A stretch of 64,000 bases of DNA from an uncultured Granulosicoccus sp. (GTDB taxonomy: Bacteria > Pseudomonadota > Gammaproteobacteria > Granulosicoccales > Granulosicoccaceae). Made by a program: the position numbers and the translations under genes. Location: assembly GCA_947495035.1 (NCBI GenBank), contig CANLXI010000009.1:62001-126000 (forward strand). The letters are read 5' to 3'. Below, piece after piece: positions 28,065 to 36,283 of the stretch (position 1 is the first letter of the stretch; the number at the start of each line of letters is the position of its first letter). Under the pieces are notes generated by a model. That model was not told where the DNA came from and did no database searches. It saw only the letters and a list, made by a program, of their open reading frames with translations.

Positions 28065-29477
28065 ATGGACAGAGACACCCTGTATTCACGACTGGCACAG
28101 ATCGTCGGCCCGGAGCACGTACTGACCGGCGCGGACGTCAGCGCTCGAGCGACACACTTCTGGGATGCCTCCCCACTGACAGCGGCCGCCATCGTGCGAC
28201 CGGCGGATACGGCCCAGACAGCTGCCGTGCTGAAACTGTGCCATGAAGCCGGACAGGTAGTGGTGACACAGGGAGGCGCCACCGGACTGGTCAAGGGCCA
28301 TGCCAGCACCGACAATGATCTGCTGCTCTCGATGGAACGCATGAACGACATCGAGCCGGTCGACTTCACCGGTCGTACGGTGACGGTCGGCGCCGGGGCG
28401 ATCCTGCAGAATGTGCAGCAGGCCGCCGACGATGCCGGGCTGCAACTGGGACTGGACCTGGGTGCGCGAGGTTCGTGCACCATCGGGGGAAACATATCGA
28501 CCAATGCCGGCGGACTGGCCGTATTGCGCTACGGCATGACACGCGAGCAGGTACTCGGACTGGAAGTGGTGCTGCCCGATGGCACCATCCTGTCATCGCT
28601 GAACCGCATGATGAAGAACAATGCCGGATACGACCTGAAGCAGCTGTTCATCGGCAGTGAAGGCACCCTGGGCGTCATCACCCGCGCTGTGCTGCGACTC
28701 CGACCCGCCACTCCCGCGCTGGCAACAGCGCTGCTGGCCTTCGACCGTTTCGAGCAGGTGAGCGCAACCCTGGGCCACCTGAGCCATGCACTCAATGGCA
28801 CCCTGGATGCCTTCGAAGTGATCTGGCAGCCCTTCTATGCCCTCAATACCGATACCGAGCGCGAAGGCAGCAGTCAGTCGCCGTTACCACGCGATTACGC
28901 CCTGTACGCCATCGTCGAATCACGTGGCTCGGAATCGGATGCAACCGACGACCAGTTCGAACAGGCGCTGGGCAGTGCGCTGGAAAACGAACTCATTGTC
29001 GATGCCGTCATCGTACAGTCCGAACGCGAGCGACAGAATATCTGGCACATTCGCGAGCACATCGATATCGCACTACAGCACGACCCGGTATTCGTCTACG
29101 ACATCAGCCTGCCCATTGCCGACATGCAGCCCTATGTGGACAGTGTACTGACGCAATTGCAACAACGCTGGCCCGATGTCATCCTGTACGTCTACGGACA
29201 TCTGGCCGATGGCAATCTGCACATACTGGTCGCGCCTCCGGCGGAACAGGAGCTGGAGGCCGAGGAAAAGGCCCGGTGGCATGAATTCAGCAACCAGCTG
29301 ATCTACCAGCCACTGCAGTCGCTGGGCGGGTCGATTTCCGCAGAACACGGCATCGGTCTGTCCAAGAAACCGTATCTGCCCCTGTCTCGCAGCGCCGCCG
29401 AAATCTCTCTGATGCAGAGCCTGAAGCGTACCCTTGATCCTTCCGGCATTCTCAATCCGGGCAAGATATTCGATTGA
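28065..29477 (+). CDS. FAD-linked 2-hydroxyacid dehydrogenase (D-2-hydroxyglutarate/D-lactate type)
   Basis: This ~470-residue flavoenzyme has a PCMH-type FAD domain (TQGGATGLVKG; GGNISTNAGG; YDLKQLFIGSEGTLGVIT) and a C-terminal FAD-oxidase domain with DVILYVYGHLADGNLHI, whose histidines bind the metal, and GGSISAEHGIGLSKK. This layout is shared by D-2-hydroxyglutarate dehydrogenase, glycolate oxidase GlcD and D-lactate dehydrogenases; the NAGG/YDLKQLFIGSEG stretch is closest to the first. Its position 39 bases behind glutaryl-CoA dehydrogenase favours a C5 acid, by inference. ATG 28065 is chosen; an in-frame TTG at 28026 lacks support. Confidence 0.85.
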   Translation: MDRDTLYSRLAQIVGPEHVLTGADVSARATHFWDASPLTAAAIVRPADTAQTAAVLKLCHEAGQVVVTQGGATGLVKGHASTDNDLLLSMERMNDIEPVDFTGRTVTVGAGAILQNVQQAADDAGLQLGLDLGARGSCTIGGNISTNAGGLAVLRYGMTREQVLGLEVVLPDGTILSSLNRMMKNNAGYDLKQLFIGSEGTLGVITRAVLRLRPATPALATALLAFDRFEQVSATLGHLSHALNGTLDAFEVIWQPFYALNTDTEREGSSQSPLPRDYALYAIVESRGSESDATDDQFEQALGSALENELIVDAVIVQSERERQNIWHIREHIDIALQHDPVFVYDISLPIADMQPYVDSVLTQLQQRWPDVILYVYGHLADGNLHILVAPPAEQELEAEEKARWHEFSNQLIYQPLQSLGGSISAEHGIGLSKKPYLPLSRSAAEISLMQSLKRTLDPSGILNPGKIFD

Positions 29478-29526
29478 AGCTCAGACCCTGCACTGATACC
29501 CCGGATCCGACTCAGGAGCGATTTCC

Positions 29527-30471
29527 ATGTTTCAGGTAGCTGGCCTGGTGTTGCCCTTGTTCGGCCTCGTCTTTCTCGGTTACCTCTCCGGACGGCTGAA
29601 GAAGATTCCGCTGGAAGGTCTTGCCTGGCTGAATTTCTTCATTCTGTACATTGCCCTGCCGGCCCTGTTCTTCCGACTACTGGCAACCACTCCGGTGTCC
29701 GAATTTGCCAACGGTCGCTTTCTGTTCAATACAACCCTGAGCACCTTCCTGATCTTCGCACTGTGTTTTCTGGTGGGCAGAGTGCTGCGCAAGAGCGATA
29801 CACGCACGGCCACCGTTCAGGGCTTTGCCGGTGCCTATGGCAATATCGGTTACATGGGGCCTCCGCTGGCGATCGCCGCATTCGGCCCGCAGGCCGGTGT
29901 CCCGGTGGCTCTGGTGTTCTGTCTGGACAACGCCATGCATTTCACCCTGGCACCCACACTGATGGCGCTGGGAGATTCACGACGACAGGCCTTTGGCAAA
30001 CTGATCATCGGCATCATCGTGAAGATCATCAGTCACCCCTTCATCCTGGCAACCATCGCAGGCATCGGTGCAGCCTGGTTCGAATTCAGGCCACCGGCAG
30101 CCATCGATCAGCTACTGGCAAACGCTGCCAGTGCTGCGGCCCCCTGCGCGCTGTTTGCCATGGGTGTCACGGCGGCCTTGAGGCCATTGAAGCGTATCCC
30201 GGTAGAGCTCGGCTATCTCATACCCGTGAAGCTGCTGCTCCACCCGCTGCTGGTCTATCTACTGCTCAGCAGATTGCCAGGTCTGGACCCGGTCTGGCTG
30301 CATGCCGCGGTGTTGCTGGCAGCTCTGCCATCGGCCACCAACGTATTCGTCATTGCCCAGCAATACAGTGTCTGGGAGGAGCGCGCCTCGAGTGCAGTCG
30401 TGCTCAGCACTCTGTTGTCCGTCGTGACCGTCACCGCCTATCTGTATCTGGTCAAGGCCGGCCTGATCTAG
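29527..30471 (+). CDS. AEC-family (auxin efflux carrier type) transporter
   Basis: This is a 314-residue inner-membrane protein with about ten hydrophobic segments, of the AEC family (malonate, malate and other organic-acid carriers in bacteria). The N-terminal half has LFGLVFLGYLSGR and NFFILYIALPALFF; the centre has GNIGYMGPPLAIAAFG and CLDNAMHF; the C-terminal half has LPSATNVFVIAQQY. CAGGAGCG lies eight bases before ATG 29527. It lies 49 bases after the dehydrogenase gene, so it may move the acid handled by the two enzymes. Direction and substrate are unknown. Confidence 0.87.
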   Translation: MFQVAGLVLPLFGLVFLGYLSGRLKKIPLEGLAWLNFFILYIALPALFFRLLATTPVSEFANGRFLFNTTLSTFLIFALCFLVGRVLRKSDTRTATVQGFAGAYGNIGYMGPPLAIAAFGPQAGVPVALVFCLDNAMHFTLAPTLMALGDSRRQAFGKLIIGIIVKIISHPFILATIAGIGAAWFEFRPPAAIDQLLANAASAAAPCALFAMGVTAALRPLKRIPVELGYLIPVKLLLHPLLVYLLLSRLPGLDPVWLHAAVLLAALPSATNVFVIAQQYSVWEERASSAVVLSTLLSVVTVTAYLYLVKAGLI

Positions 30472-30508
30472 TCGACGGGACCTGCGATGTGCCCGGCCCC
30501 TGCGATCA

Positions 30509-31750
30509 TCAGGCTTGCAACGGCAGTTGCCGGCGTTGCAGCGTGCGAGAGACCGGGAACAACATCAGCATCGTGACCACACAATAGGCACTCATGAACA
30601 GCAACTGCCGTTCGAAGCCGATTCCCACATCGATCAGCCAGCCTGTCAGCCCCGGCCCCAATGCCGAGGCGAATACCATGGCCGCGGACACGACCGAACG
30701 TACTGCCCCCAGATGTCGCGTTCCATAGACCTCCGGCCAGATGGCTCCGAACACCGCATTCGACACGCCATAGGAGCAGCCCAGCAGAAACATGAAGAAC
30801 GACATGCTGACGGGATGCACTGCCAGTGACAGCACGATACAGCCAACGGACAGGGGCAGCAGGAAGAACGGCAACAACAGGCGTGCACTGAATCGATCGA
30901 TCAGCTGACCGGTCACCAGCCCCACGATGACCGATGTGATCGACATGACGGCAAAGGACCCGGCAATCACCCCGGGCGCCCAGGCCTTGAGCTCTCCCAG
31001 GTGCACCTGGTGAAAGAAGACGGCAGTACCGATGAAGGCCGGCGCCAGCACACCTGTACAGACCACCCAGAACGGCGAGTCTCGCAAGACTTCCGCACGC
31101 GTCCACTGACGCCCGCTTTCCTGATTGTCACGATCCTCGATGGACGGGGTCCGCGGCACACGCAGCCACAGGTAGCTCAAGGGCAGAGCCAACAGCAACA
31201 GCGTGGCAGCCGCCAGCAACCAGGCATTGCGCCAACTGGTCATGGCCAGCAAGGACACAAGCAGCAAGGGCAGTATCCCCTCACCCAGCTGGTGACCCGT
31301 GGTGGTTATCGACACCGCCCGGCCTCGTTCCTTCACGAACCACTTGCCCATGGCCACCATGGCTGTGTGCGACATCATTCCCTGGCCGAACAATCGCAGG
31401 AAATAGATGGAAATCAGCAACAGGGCGACGTTTCGGGCCGTTGCCATCACAATGGCCGAAGCGGCCAGCAACAGGATCAGGCCAACAGCAACCTTCACCA
31501 CGGCCATGTCATCGGCAACCCGGCCGATGAAAACCAGGGTTGCGGCACTGGCCAGCGTCGCCAGCATGTAGATCATGCCGAACCCACCATGGGTCAGATC
31601 GAAATCCGCGCGAATGTCTCCGGCGAAGCTGGCAATGAAGAAAGTCTGGCCGACACTCGAGAAGAAAGTCAGCAGCATGCCACCCCCCAACCAGCGGGCG
31701 TTCGCACTCAAAAACCGTGAAAATGTCAGGATCGGTTCACGCATTGCCAT
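30509..31750 (-). CDS. Major facilitator superfamily transporter
   Basis: This 413-residue carrier has twelve predicted membrane segments. Loop 2-3 holds IGRVADDMAVVK, a degenerate form of the MFS motif, and the central loop holds the charged SIEDRDNQESGRQWTRAE segment. It resembles the oxalate/formate- and monocarboxylate-type MFS proteins, but no substrate can be named. It ends 37 bases from the AEC gene, facing it. The start at ATG 31750 (MAMREP) is the first in frame. Confidence 0.85.
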   Translation of the reverse strand: MAMREPILTFSRFLSANARWLGGGMLLTFFSSVGQTFFIASFAGDIRADFDLTHGGFGMIYMLATLASAATLVFIGRVADDMAVVKVAVGLILLLAASAIVMATARNVALLLISIYFLRLFGQGMMSHTAMVAMGKWFVKERGRAVSITTTGHQLGEGILPLLLVSLLAMTSWRNAWLLAAATLLLLALPLSYLWLRVPRTPSIEDRDNQESGRQWTRAEVLRDSPFWVVCTGVLAPAFIGTAVFFHQVHLGELKAWAPGVIAGSFAVMSITSVIVGLVTGQLIDRFSARLLLPFFLLPLSVGCIVLSLAVHPVSMSFFMFLLGCSYGVSNAVFGAIWPEVYGTRHLGAVRSVVSAAMVFASALGPGLTGWLIDVGIGFERQLLFMSAYCVVTMLMLFPVSRTLQRRQLPLQA

Positions 31751-32041
31751 CGTGGGAGCTCAAAGTGCTGATTGCGGCGTCGAAATTGGGTATACTAGGT
31801 AGTTGTGCCGAGTGAGAATCACTTCGCCACAATGAATTCGGGATATTCAGGCCACAGAGGCCGTACAGAGGCTAGCCCAATAGCCACCTCAATCAATTGA
31901 TGGTAATACGTTTTCAGGCTTTATTTTGCAAAGCGGCCTCAGACAGACGCCCCGTGAAGCCTTAGCGCACATAACACACACATGATTTGCGGGAGCCTGA
32001 ACGTTCCCGAATTTTACCCTTTTCGTCCAAGAGATTATTAC
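31751..32041. promoter_or_regulatory. Divergent regulatory region between MFS and coiled-coil genes
   Basis: This 291-base AT-richer stretch separates divergent genes. TATACT (31793-31798) is a perfect -10 hexamer on the plus strand but lacks a good -35, so the promoter call is tentative. The ribosome site CAAGAGAT precedes the GTG at 32042. An in-frame ATG at 31982 exists but its extra 20 residues look non-coding. No other gene is seen. Confidence 0.35.
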
Positions 32042-32797
32042 GTGAGTCAAGCCGACAGCGAACAGCAACTGAGAATTTGGAAAGACCTGGCCATCAGCAA
32101 GCAAGTGCTGATGAACGAAGCCGCGCAAGCCCTGAAACTGAAAGACGATTTCACGGCTGACGACCTGCGCAACGCACTCGACGTCGCCATCAAGCGCGCC
32201 GAGAACGCCGATTCGGACATGGCGGAAACTCGTAACCGCGCCTCGGAAGAGATCGGCAAGATGCAAGCCGAAGTCAAGGCAACCATCAAGTCACGCACCG
32301 ACGCTGAAAACCAGCGTGATGCCGCTATCGCCGAGAAGGAAGCCGCTGAACAGGCGCTCGCCGTGGGTCGCAAGGACAACGCGGAAGCTTTGCGCAAGGC
32401 CAAGCGTGCCGTGGAAGACAAGCAGAAGGAACTCAAGGCGATCAATGTCGCTCTGGCCGATACACCAGAGAACATCGTCAAGAAGCTCAAGGCGCTGAAG
32501 AAGCAGAAGCTCGATGAAGCCACGGCTCGCAAGACCGCCGAGGATGCCAATCGCAAGCTGAAGAAGGAAAACAAGCAACAGAAGGATGAGCTTGAAACCC
32601 TGTCCGAACTGAAGGAACAGGCTGCCACACTGCTTGCCGCCTATCGCGAACTGCGCACCTGGGCCGACGAAGCCGAAGCTAGGGATGCAGAGGCAGCTCC
32701 GGCACCAAAAGCCGAGGCCAAGCTGCTGTCCGACATCGAGACCACAACAGCGGGTGCCGATGAAGCAGAAGAAGTACGGGAAGCCGCGACTGCGTAA
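32042..32797 (+). CDS. Coiled-coil protein of unknown function
   Basis: I do not recognise this 251-residue protein. It is rich in Ala, Lys and Glu and predicted almost wholly alpha-helical, with a long heptad-patterned coiled coil from about residue 40 to 210 (AENQRDAAIAEKEAAEQAL; KQKLDEATARKTAEDANRKL). The N-terminus (LRIWKDLAISKQVLMNEAA) may be a small helical domain, and the C-terminus is acidic and disordered. No signal peptide or membrane segment is present, so it is likely cytosolic. It is monocistronic, with its own upstream region and a hairpin behind it, and its codons are biased toward well-used ones (AAG, GAA, GCC), which hints at good expression. Confidence 0.75.
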   Translation: MSQADSEQQLRIWKDLAISKQVLMNEAAQALKLKDDFTADDLRNALDVAIKRAENADSDMAETRNRASEEIGKMQAEVKATIKSRTDAENQRDAAIAEKEAAEQALAVGRKDNAEALRKAKRAVEDKQKELKAINVALADTPENIVKKLKALKKQKLDEATARKTAEDANRKLKKENKQQKDELETLSELKEQAATLLAAYRELRTWADEAEARDAEAAPAPKAEAKLLSDIETTTAGADEAEEVREAATA

Positions 32798-32809
32798 GCC
32801 CGCTGTTCC

Positions 32810-32830
32810 GAGGGCTCATTGCGAGCCCTC
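32810..32830 (+). terminator. Hairpin after the coiled-coil gene
   Basis: GAGGGCTC (32810-32817) and GAGCCCTC (32823-32830) form a perfect 8-bp stem with a 5-base loop, 13 bases past the stop codon. The following tract is pyrimidine-rich but poor in T. It is probably an intrinsic terminator or a 3' stabiliser that separates this gene from the aldolase operon. Confidence 0.55.
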
Positions 32831-32869
32831 TACCCCTTCCGGTTGCCACCTACAGGGACACCTGCCTAA

Positions 32870-33622
32870 ATGGCCTCGAGCAGTGAACAACAGGATCGCA
32901 ATGATCTCGCCTTGGCGTTCAGGCTGGCTGAGCGTTTCGGGTTCCACGAAGGTATCTGCAATCATTTCTCCCTGCGACTGGACGGCGACAGAGAACGCTA
33001 TCTGATCAACCCTTACGGGGTGCATTGGTCGCGGATTCAGCCCGATTCCCTCCTGCTGATCGATGGAGACGGCCAGGTACTGGCTGGTGAAGGTGCAGTG
33101 GAAGACACCGCCCTGTTCATCCATGTGGCCAGTCATCGCGCCAACCCTCGGCACAAGGTGGTATTGCATACGCACATGCCCTATGCGACCACACTGACCA
33201 TGCTCGATGGTGAGGCCGGTATCCTGCCCATGACACACCAGACGGCGATCCGCTTTCACGGTCGTCTGGCCAGGGAACCGGAATACGGTGGTCTGGCACA
33301 CGACAATCAGGAAGGCGAGCGCATTGCTCGCAAGGCCGCCCAGGCTCCTGCCATCGACATCATGTTTCTGGCCAACCATGGCGTTGTTGTCAGTGGCCAA
33401 AGTGTCTCCATGGCATTCGATGACCTCTATTACCTCGAACGTGCCTGCCGCCAACATGTGCTGGCCCTGCAAACCGGACAAGCGCTCAAACTGATTCCCA
33501 CCGCAGTGGTAGAACGTACGGCCAGTCAGTTCAATCGTGATCTGGCGGTGTATGCCGAGCAGCATTTCCGTGCTCTGGAACAGGTTCTGACAACCGATCC
33601 AGACTTCAATTTCACTTTCTGA
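32870..33622 (+). CDS. Class II aldolase/adducin family protein
   Basis: This 250-residue cytosolic protein has the zinc-dependent class II aldolase/adducin fold. Visible parts are ICNHFSLRLDGD near residue 27, the phosphate/substrate loop region INPYGVHWSRI, the metal histidines in VVLHTHMPYAT and the later histidine in MFLANHGVVV. Family members cleave or epimerise sugar phosphates (FucA, AraD) or act on non-phosphorylated hydroxy acids. The exact reaction cannot be given. It precedes pxpB by only 17 bases, an unusual partner for 5-oxoprolinase genes. Confidence 0.85.
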   Translation: MASSSEQQDRNDLALAFRLAERFGFHEGICNHFSLRLDGDRERYLINPYGVHWSRIQPDSLLLIDGDGQVLAGEGAVEDTALFIHVASHRANPRHKVVLHTHMPYATTLTMLDGEAGILPMTHQTAIRFHGRLAREPEYGGLAHDNQEGERIARKAAQAPAIDIMFLANHGVVVSGQSVSMAFDDLYYLERACRQHVLALQTGQALKLIPTAVVERTASQFNRDLAVYAEQHFRALEQVLTTDPDFNFTF

Positions 33623-33639
33623 GTGTAATCGACAGCGCC

Positions 33640-34386
33640 ATGCATGACACCTGGACTCCCTTGTCGGCCGGAGACCGAACCCTGGTGCTGGAATTCGGCC
33701 AATCCATTGATCGCGAGATTGTCGATCAGGTCGTTGCGCTGGATGCTCGCATTCATGCGGCCATGTCTGGCGGCAAGCTGCACGGCATTGTCGAGACCAT
33801 TCCGACCTTTCGCTCGCTGGCACTGGTCTTCGATCCGCTGCGTGTGCTGCCGGATGAATTGATCGAAGAATTGCGCGCGCTGGACACAGCGGCAGTGGAC
33901 ACCTCAGGCGGCGAACATTCTCACTGGCAGATCCCCGTCCACTATGGTGGTCAGTCCGGCCCCGACCTGGAATCCGTGGCAGAGTTGACGGGCCTGAGCG
34001 CCGAACGCGTCATCGAACTGCACCAGAGCACGCGCTTCAAGGTTTACATGCTGGGCTTTCTTCCCGGATTTGCCTTCCTGGGCGACACTCCAGAAGAACT
34101 TCACCTGCCGCGTCGCAGTGAACCACGCGTACGTGTGCCGGCCGGCAGCGTGGCCATTGCCAATCAGCTCACCGGAGTCTATCCCTGGGACAGTCCCGGG
34201 GGCTGGCATATCCTGGGTCATTGTCCCATCCCCCTGTTTGATGGCAAACAGGACCCACCAGCGCTGTTCAAGACCGGTGATATCGTCAGTTTCCAGGCCA
34301 TCGATCTCGATGAGATGCAGGCCCTGAAAAACGATATGGACAAGCAGCAATTCCAGCGCTCCAGCCTGCGACAGTCAACATCCTGA
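33640..34386 (+). CDS. pxpB: 5-oxoprolinase subunit PxpB (KipI family)
   Basis: This 248-residue subunit acts with PxpA and PxpC in the ATP-dependent opening of 5-oxoproline (pyroglutamate) to glutamate. Family motifs are VEVIPTFRS-like VETIPTFRSLAL, IPVHYGGQSGPDL, MLGFLPGFAFLG, LPRRSEPRVRVPAGSVAIA and the VYPWDSPGGWHILG segment of the cyclophilin-like fold. Length is slightly above the usual ~220-240. The stop overlaps the pxpC start by one base (TGATG), indicating coupled translation. Confidence 0.92.
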   Translation: MHDTWTPLSAGDRTLVLEFGQSIDREIVDQVVALDARIHAAMSGGKLHGIVETIPTFRSLALVFDPLRVLPDELIEELRALDTAAVDTSGGEHSHWQIPVHYGGQSGPDLESVAELTGLSAERVIELHQSTRFKVYMLGFLPGFAFLGDTPEELHLPRRSEPRVRVPAGSVAIANQLTGVYPWDSPGGWHILGHCPIPLFDGKQDPPALFKTGDIVSFQAIDLDEMQALKNDMDKQQFQRSSLRQSTS

Positions 34387-35447
34387 TGAGTGAAATGTCC
34401 GATATCTCAGGGGCAACCATCACGATAGAGTCAGCCGGGCTGCTCAGCACCTTGCAGGATCGTGGCCGCTTCGGTCTGCGACATCTGGGAGTCCCCTGGT
34501 CGGGATCTCTGGTACCTGCCTGGCAACAGCTCGCCAATGCACTGGTCGGCAACTCTCCGGATGATTGTATCCTGGAGAGTTTCGAAGGCGGCCTGCGCCT
34601 GAGTACCGGCGACTCTGCTGTCCGCATGGCCGTCATGGCGGCCCCGGACATGAAGATGCTGCAACGGCATGGTGACAGCCAATCGACGATCCAGCCCTGT
34701 CGCAGCTACACACTGGCACCGGAAACCACCATCATTCTGCACAGCACGGGCAGTTTTCGGCATGTGGTCATGGCCTTCAGCGGCCTGATCACCAGCGAGC
34801 AACTGGGAAGCGCCTCGACCTATGTCAAGGCAGGACTCGGAGGCTTGCATGGCAATGCCCTGACCGCCGGAGATCAGCTGACAGTGTCGGTGGCCACTCC
34901 ACGCCTCGAGTCCGAGTGCCGGGATCCCTTGCTGGAAGACTATCGCAGCTCACGTTTGCGGGTTGTTCCCGGCCCCCAGAACGATCACTTTTCAGCCGAC
35001 GGCATCAAGACATTCCTGAACAGCGAGTTCCAGCTGAGCAGCGAGGTCGACCGCATGGGGGCAAGGCTTACCGGGCCGGCACTGGAACACGCCAGTACCG
35101 CTGCCCGCGATATCGTTTCCGATGCCATCGTTCCCGGGTCGATTCAGGTACCCGGCAACGGCCAACCCATCGTGCTGCTCAATGACGCTCACACCGCTGG
35201 AGGCTATCCGAAGATCGCCACCGTGATTTCCATCGATCTGCCACTGCTGGGATTGCAGAGACCTGGCAGTGCTTTGCACTTCGAGGCAGTCACGGTCAGT
35301 GCGGCCATCGACGCCGTTCGCAGCCAGGCAGCAACACTGCAGAAAGCCATTGACAGCATTGCCCCCATTCGTGACGTCAGCCTCGACACGGCGACTCTGC
35401 TCGCCCACAATCTGATCGATGGGGTGACCGACGGCCTGTCTCTGTGA
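34386..35447 (+). CDS. pxpC: 5-oxoprolinase subunit PxpC (KipA/biotin-dependent carboxyltransferase family)
   Basis: This 353-residue partner of PxpB matches the AHS2/KipA family. It begins with TIESAGLLSTLQDRGR and HLGVPWSGS, then ALVGNSPDDCILE, YVKAGLGGLHGNAL, RVVPGPQND and the late GSIQVPGNGQPIVLL and GGYPKIATVI. The family usually has GGAMD after GVP; here it reads SGSLV, a local departure in an otherwise complete protein. In some organisms the PxpB-PxpC pair is fused. Here the genes are separate and overlap by one base. Confidence 0.9.
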   Translation: MSEMSDISGATITIESAGLLSTLQDRGRFGLRHLGVPWSGSLVPAWQQLANALVGNSPDDCILESFEGGLRLSTGDSAVRMAVMAAPDMKMLQRHGDSQSTIQPCRSYTLAPETTIILHSTGSFRHVVMAFSGLITSEQLGSASTYVKAGLGGLHGNALTAGDQLTVSVATPRLESECRDPLLEDYRSSRLRVVPGPQNDHFSADGIKTFLNSEFQLSSEVDRMGARLTGPALEHASTAARDIVSDAIVPGSIQVPGNGQPIVLLNDAHTAGGYPKIATVISIDLPLLGLQRPGSALHFEAVTVSAAIDAVRSQAATLQKAIDSIAPIRDVSLDTATLLAHNLIDGVTDGLSL

Positions 35448-35496
35448 TGGACCCCATGCGTCAGGCCAGCCTCTCGATTCCAGGAGATACCGATCC

Positions 35497-36270
35497 ATGT
35501 TGCTCAATCTGAATGCCGATCTGGGTGAATCCTTCGGCCCATGGCCCATGGGTGATGATCAGCGGCTGCTGCAGCTTGTCGATTCAGCCAACGTGGCCTG
35601 CGGCTTTCACGCCGGCGACCCTCTGGTCATGAGCCGAACCATCAGGGCCGCTCTCGCAGCAGGTGTCAGCATTGGTGCACATCCCGGTTTTGCTGATCTG
35701 CAGGGCTTTGGCCGCCGACCGATGACCTTGCCGGCTGATGAGCTCCGGGCGCTGATTCAATACCAGCTGGCTGCTCTGGATGGTGTCAGCCGAAGCATGG
35801 GATTGACGATGAGCCACGTCAAGCCGCACGGTGCGCTGAACAACATGGCCTGTGAAGATCGCGACATGGCAGACATCGTGGTTCAGGCCGTCAGCGATTA
35901 CGACAATACCTTGATATTGCTCGCACCGGTCATGTCGCAACTGGCTGCAGCTGCCACTGAATCCTCTCTGACGACCGCCCTCGAGATTTTTGCCGACCGC
36001 GCCTACACCAGCACTGGCGCTCTCGTATCCAGACGAAAGCCTGGCGCTGTACTGGAGAGTGCCGAAGACTGCATCTCACATGTGAAAGCGATGATAGAAG
36101 CTCAGGGTATTGTCACGGAAGACGGCACGGTGCTGTCAACCGAGTTCCACAGCATCTGCGTGCACGGCGACAACGCCCATGCCGTAGACACTGCGCAGCG
36201 GATCAGGACCGAGCTGCTGGATCAGGGCCACGAACTGCTCAGCCTGCCCTCACTCATGCAGCGTCATTGA
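35497..36270 (+). CDS. pxpA: 5-oxoprolinase subunit PxpA (LamB/YcsF family)
   Basis: This 257-residue subunit is the YcsF/LamB-family TIM-barrel-like component of the 5-oxoprolinase complex. It opens LLNLNADLGESFGPW, continues DSANVACGFHAGDP, SIGAHPGFADLQGFGRR, HVKPHGALNNMA and ends with SICVHGDNAHAVD. All expected conserved Asp, His and Glu positions appear intact. CAGGAGAT precedes ATG 35497. It completes the aldolase-pxpBCA unit and ends 13 bases from the convergent regulator gene. Confidence 0.92.
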   Translation: MLLNLNADLGESFGPWPMGDDQRLLQLVDSANVACGFHAGDPLVMSRTIRAALAAGVSIGAHPGFADLQGFGRRPMTLPADELRALIQYQLAALDGVSRSMGLTMSHVKPHGALNNMACEDRDMADIVVQAVSDYDNTLILLAPVMSQLAAAATESSLTTALEIFADRAYTSTGALVSRRKPGAVLESAEDCISHVKAMIEAQGIVTEDGTVLSTEFHSICVHGDNAHAVDTAQRIRTELLDQGHELLSLPSLMQRH

Positions 36271-36283
36271 GTCCTGACTGCGA

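Noticed and set aside
30463..30520. Inverted repeat GCCTGAT...ATCAGGC between AEC and MFS genes as a terminator
   Set aside because: The arms are short and the loop is over 35 bases, so a stable hairpin is unlikely.
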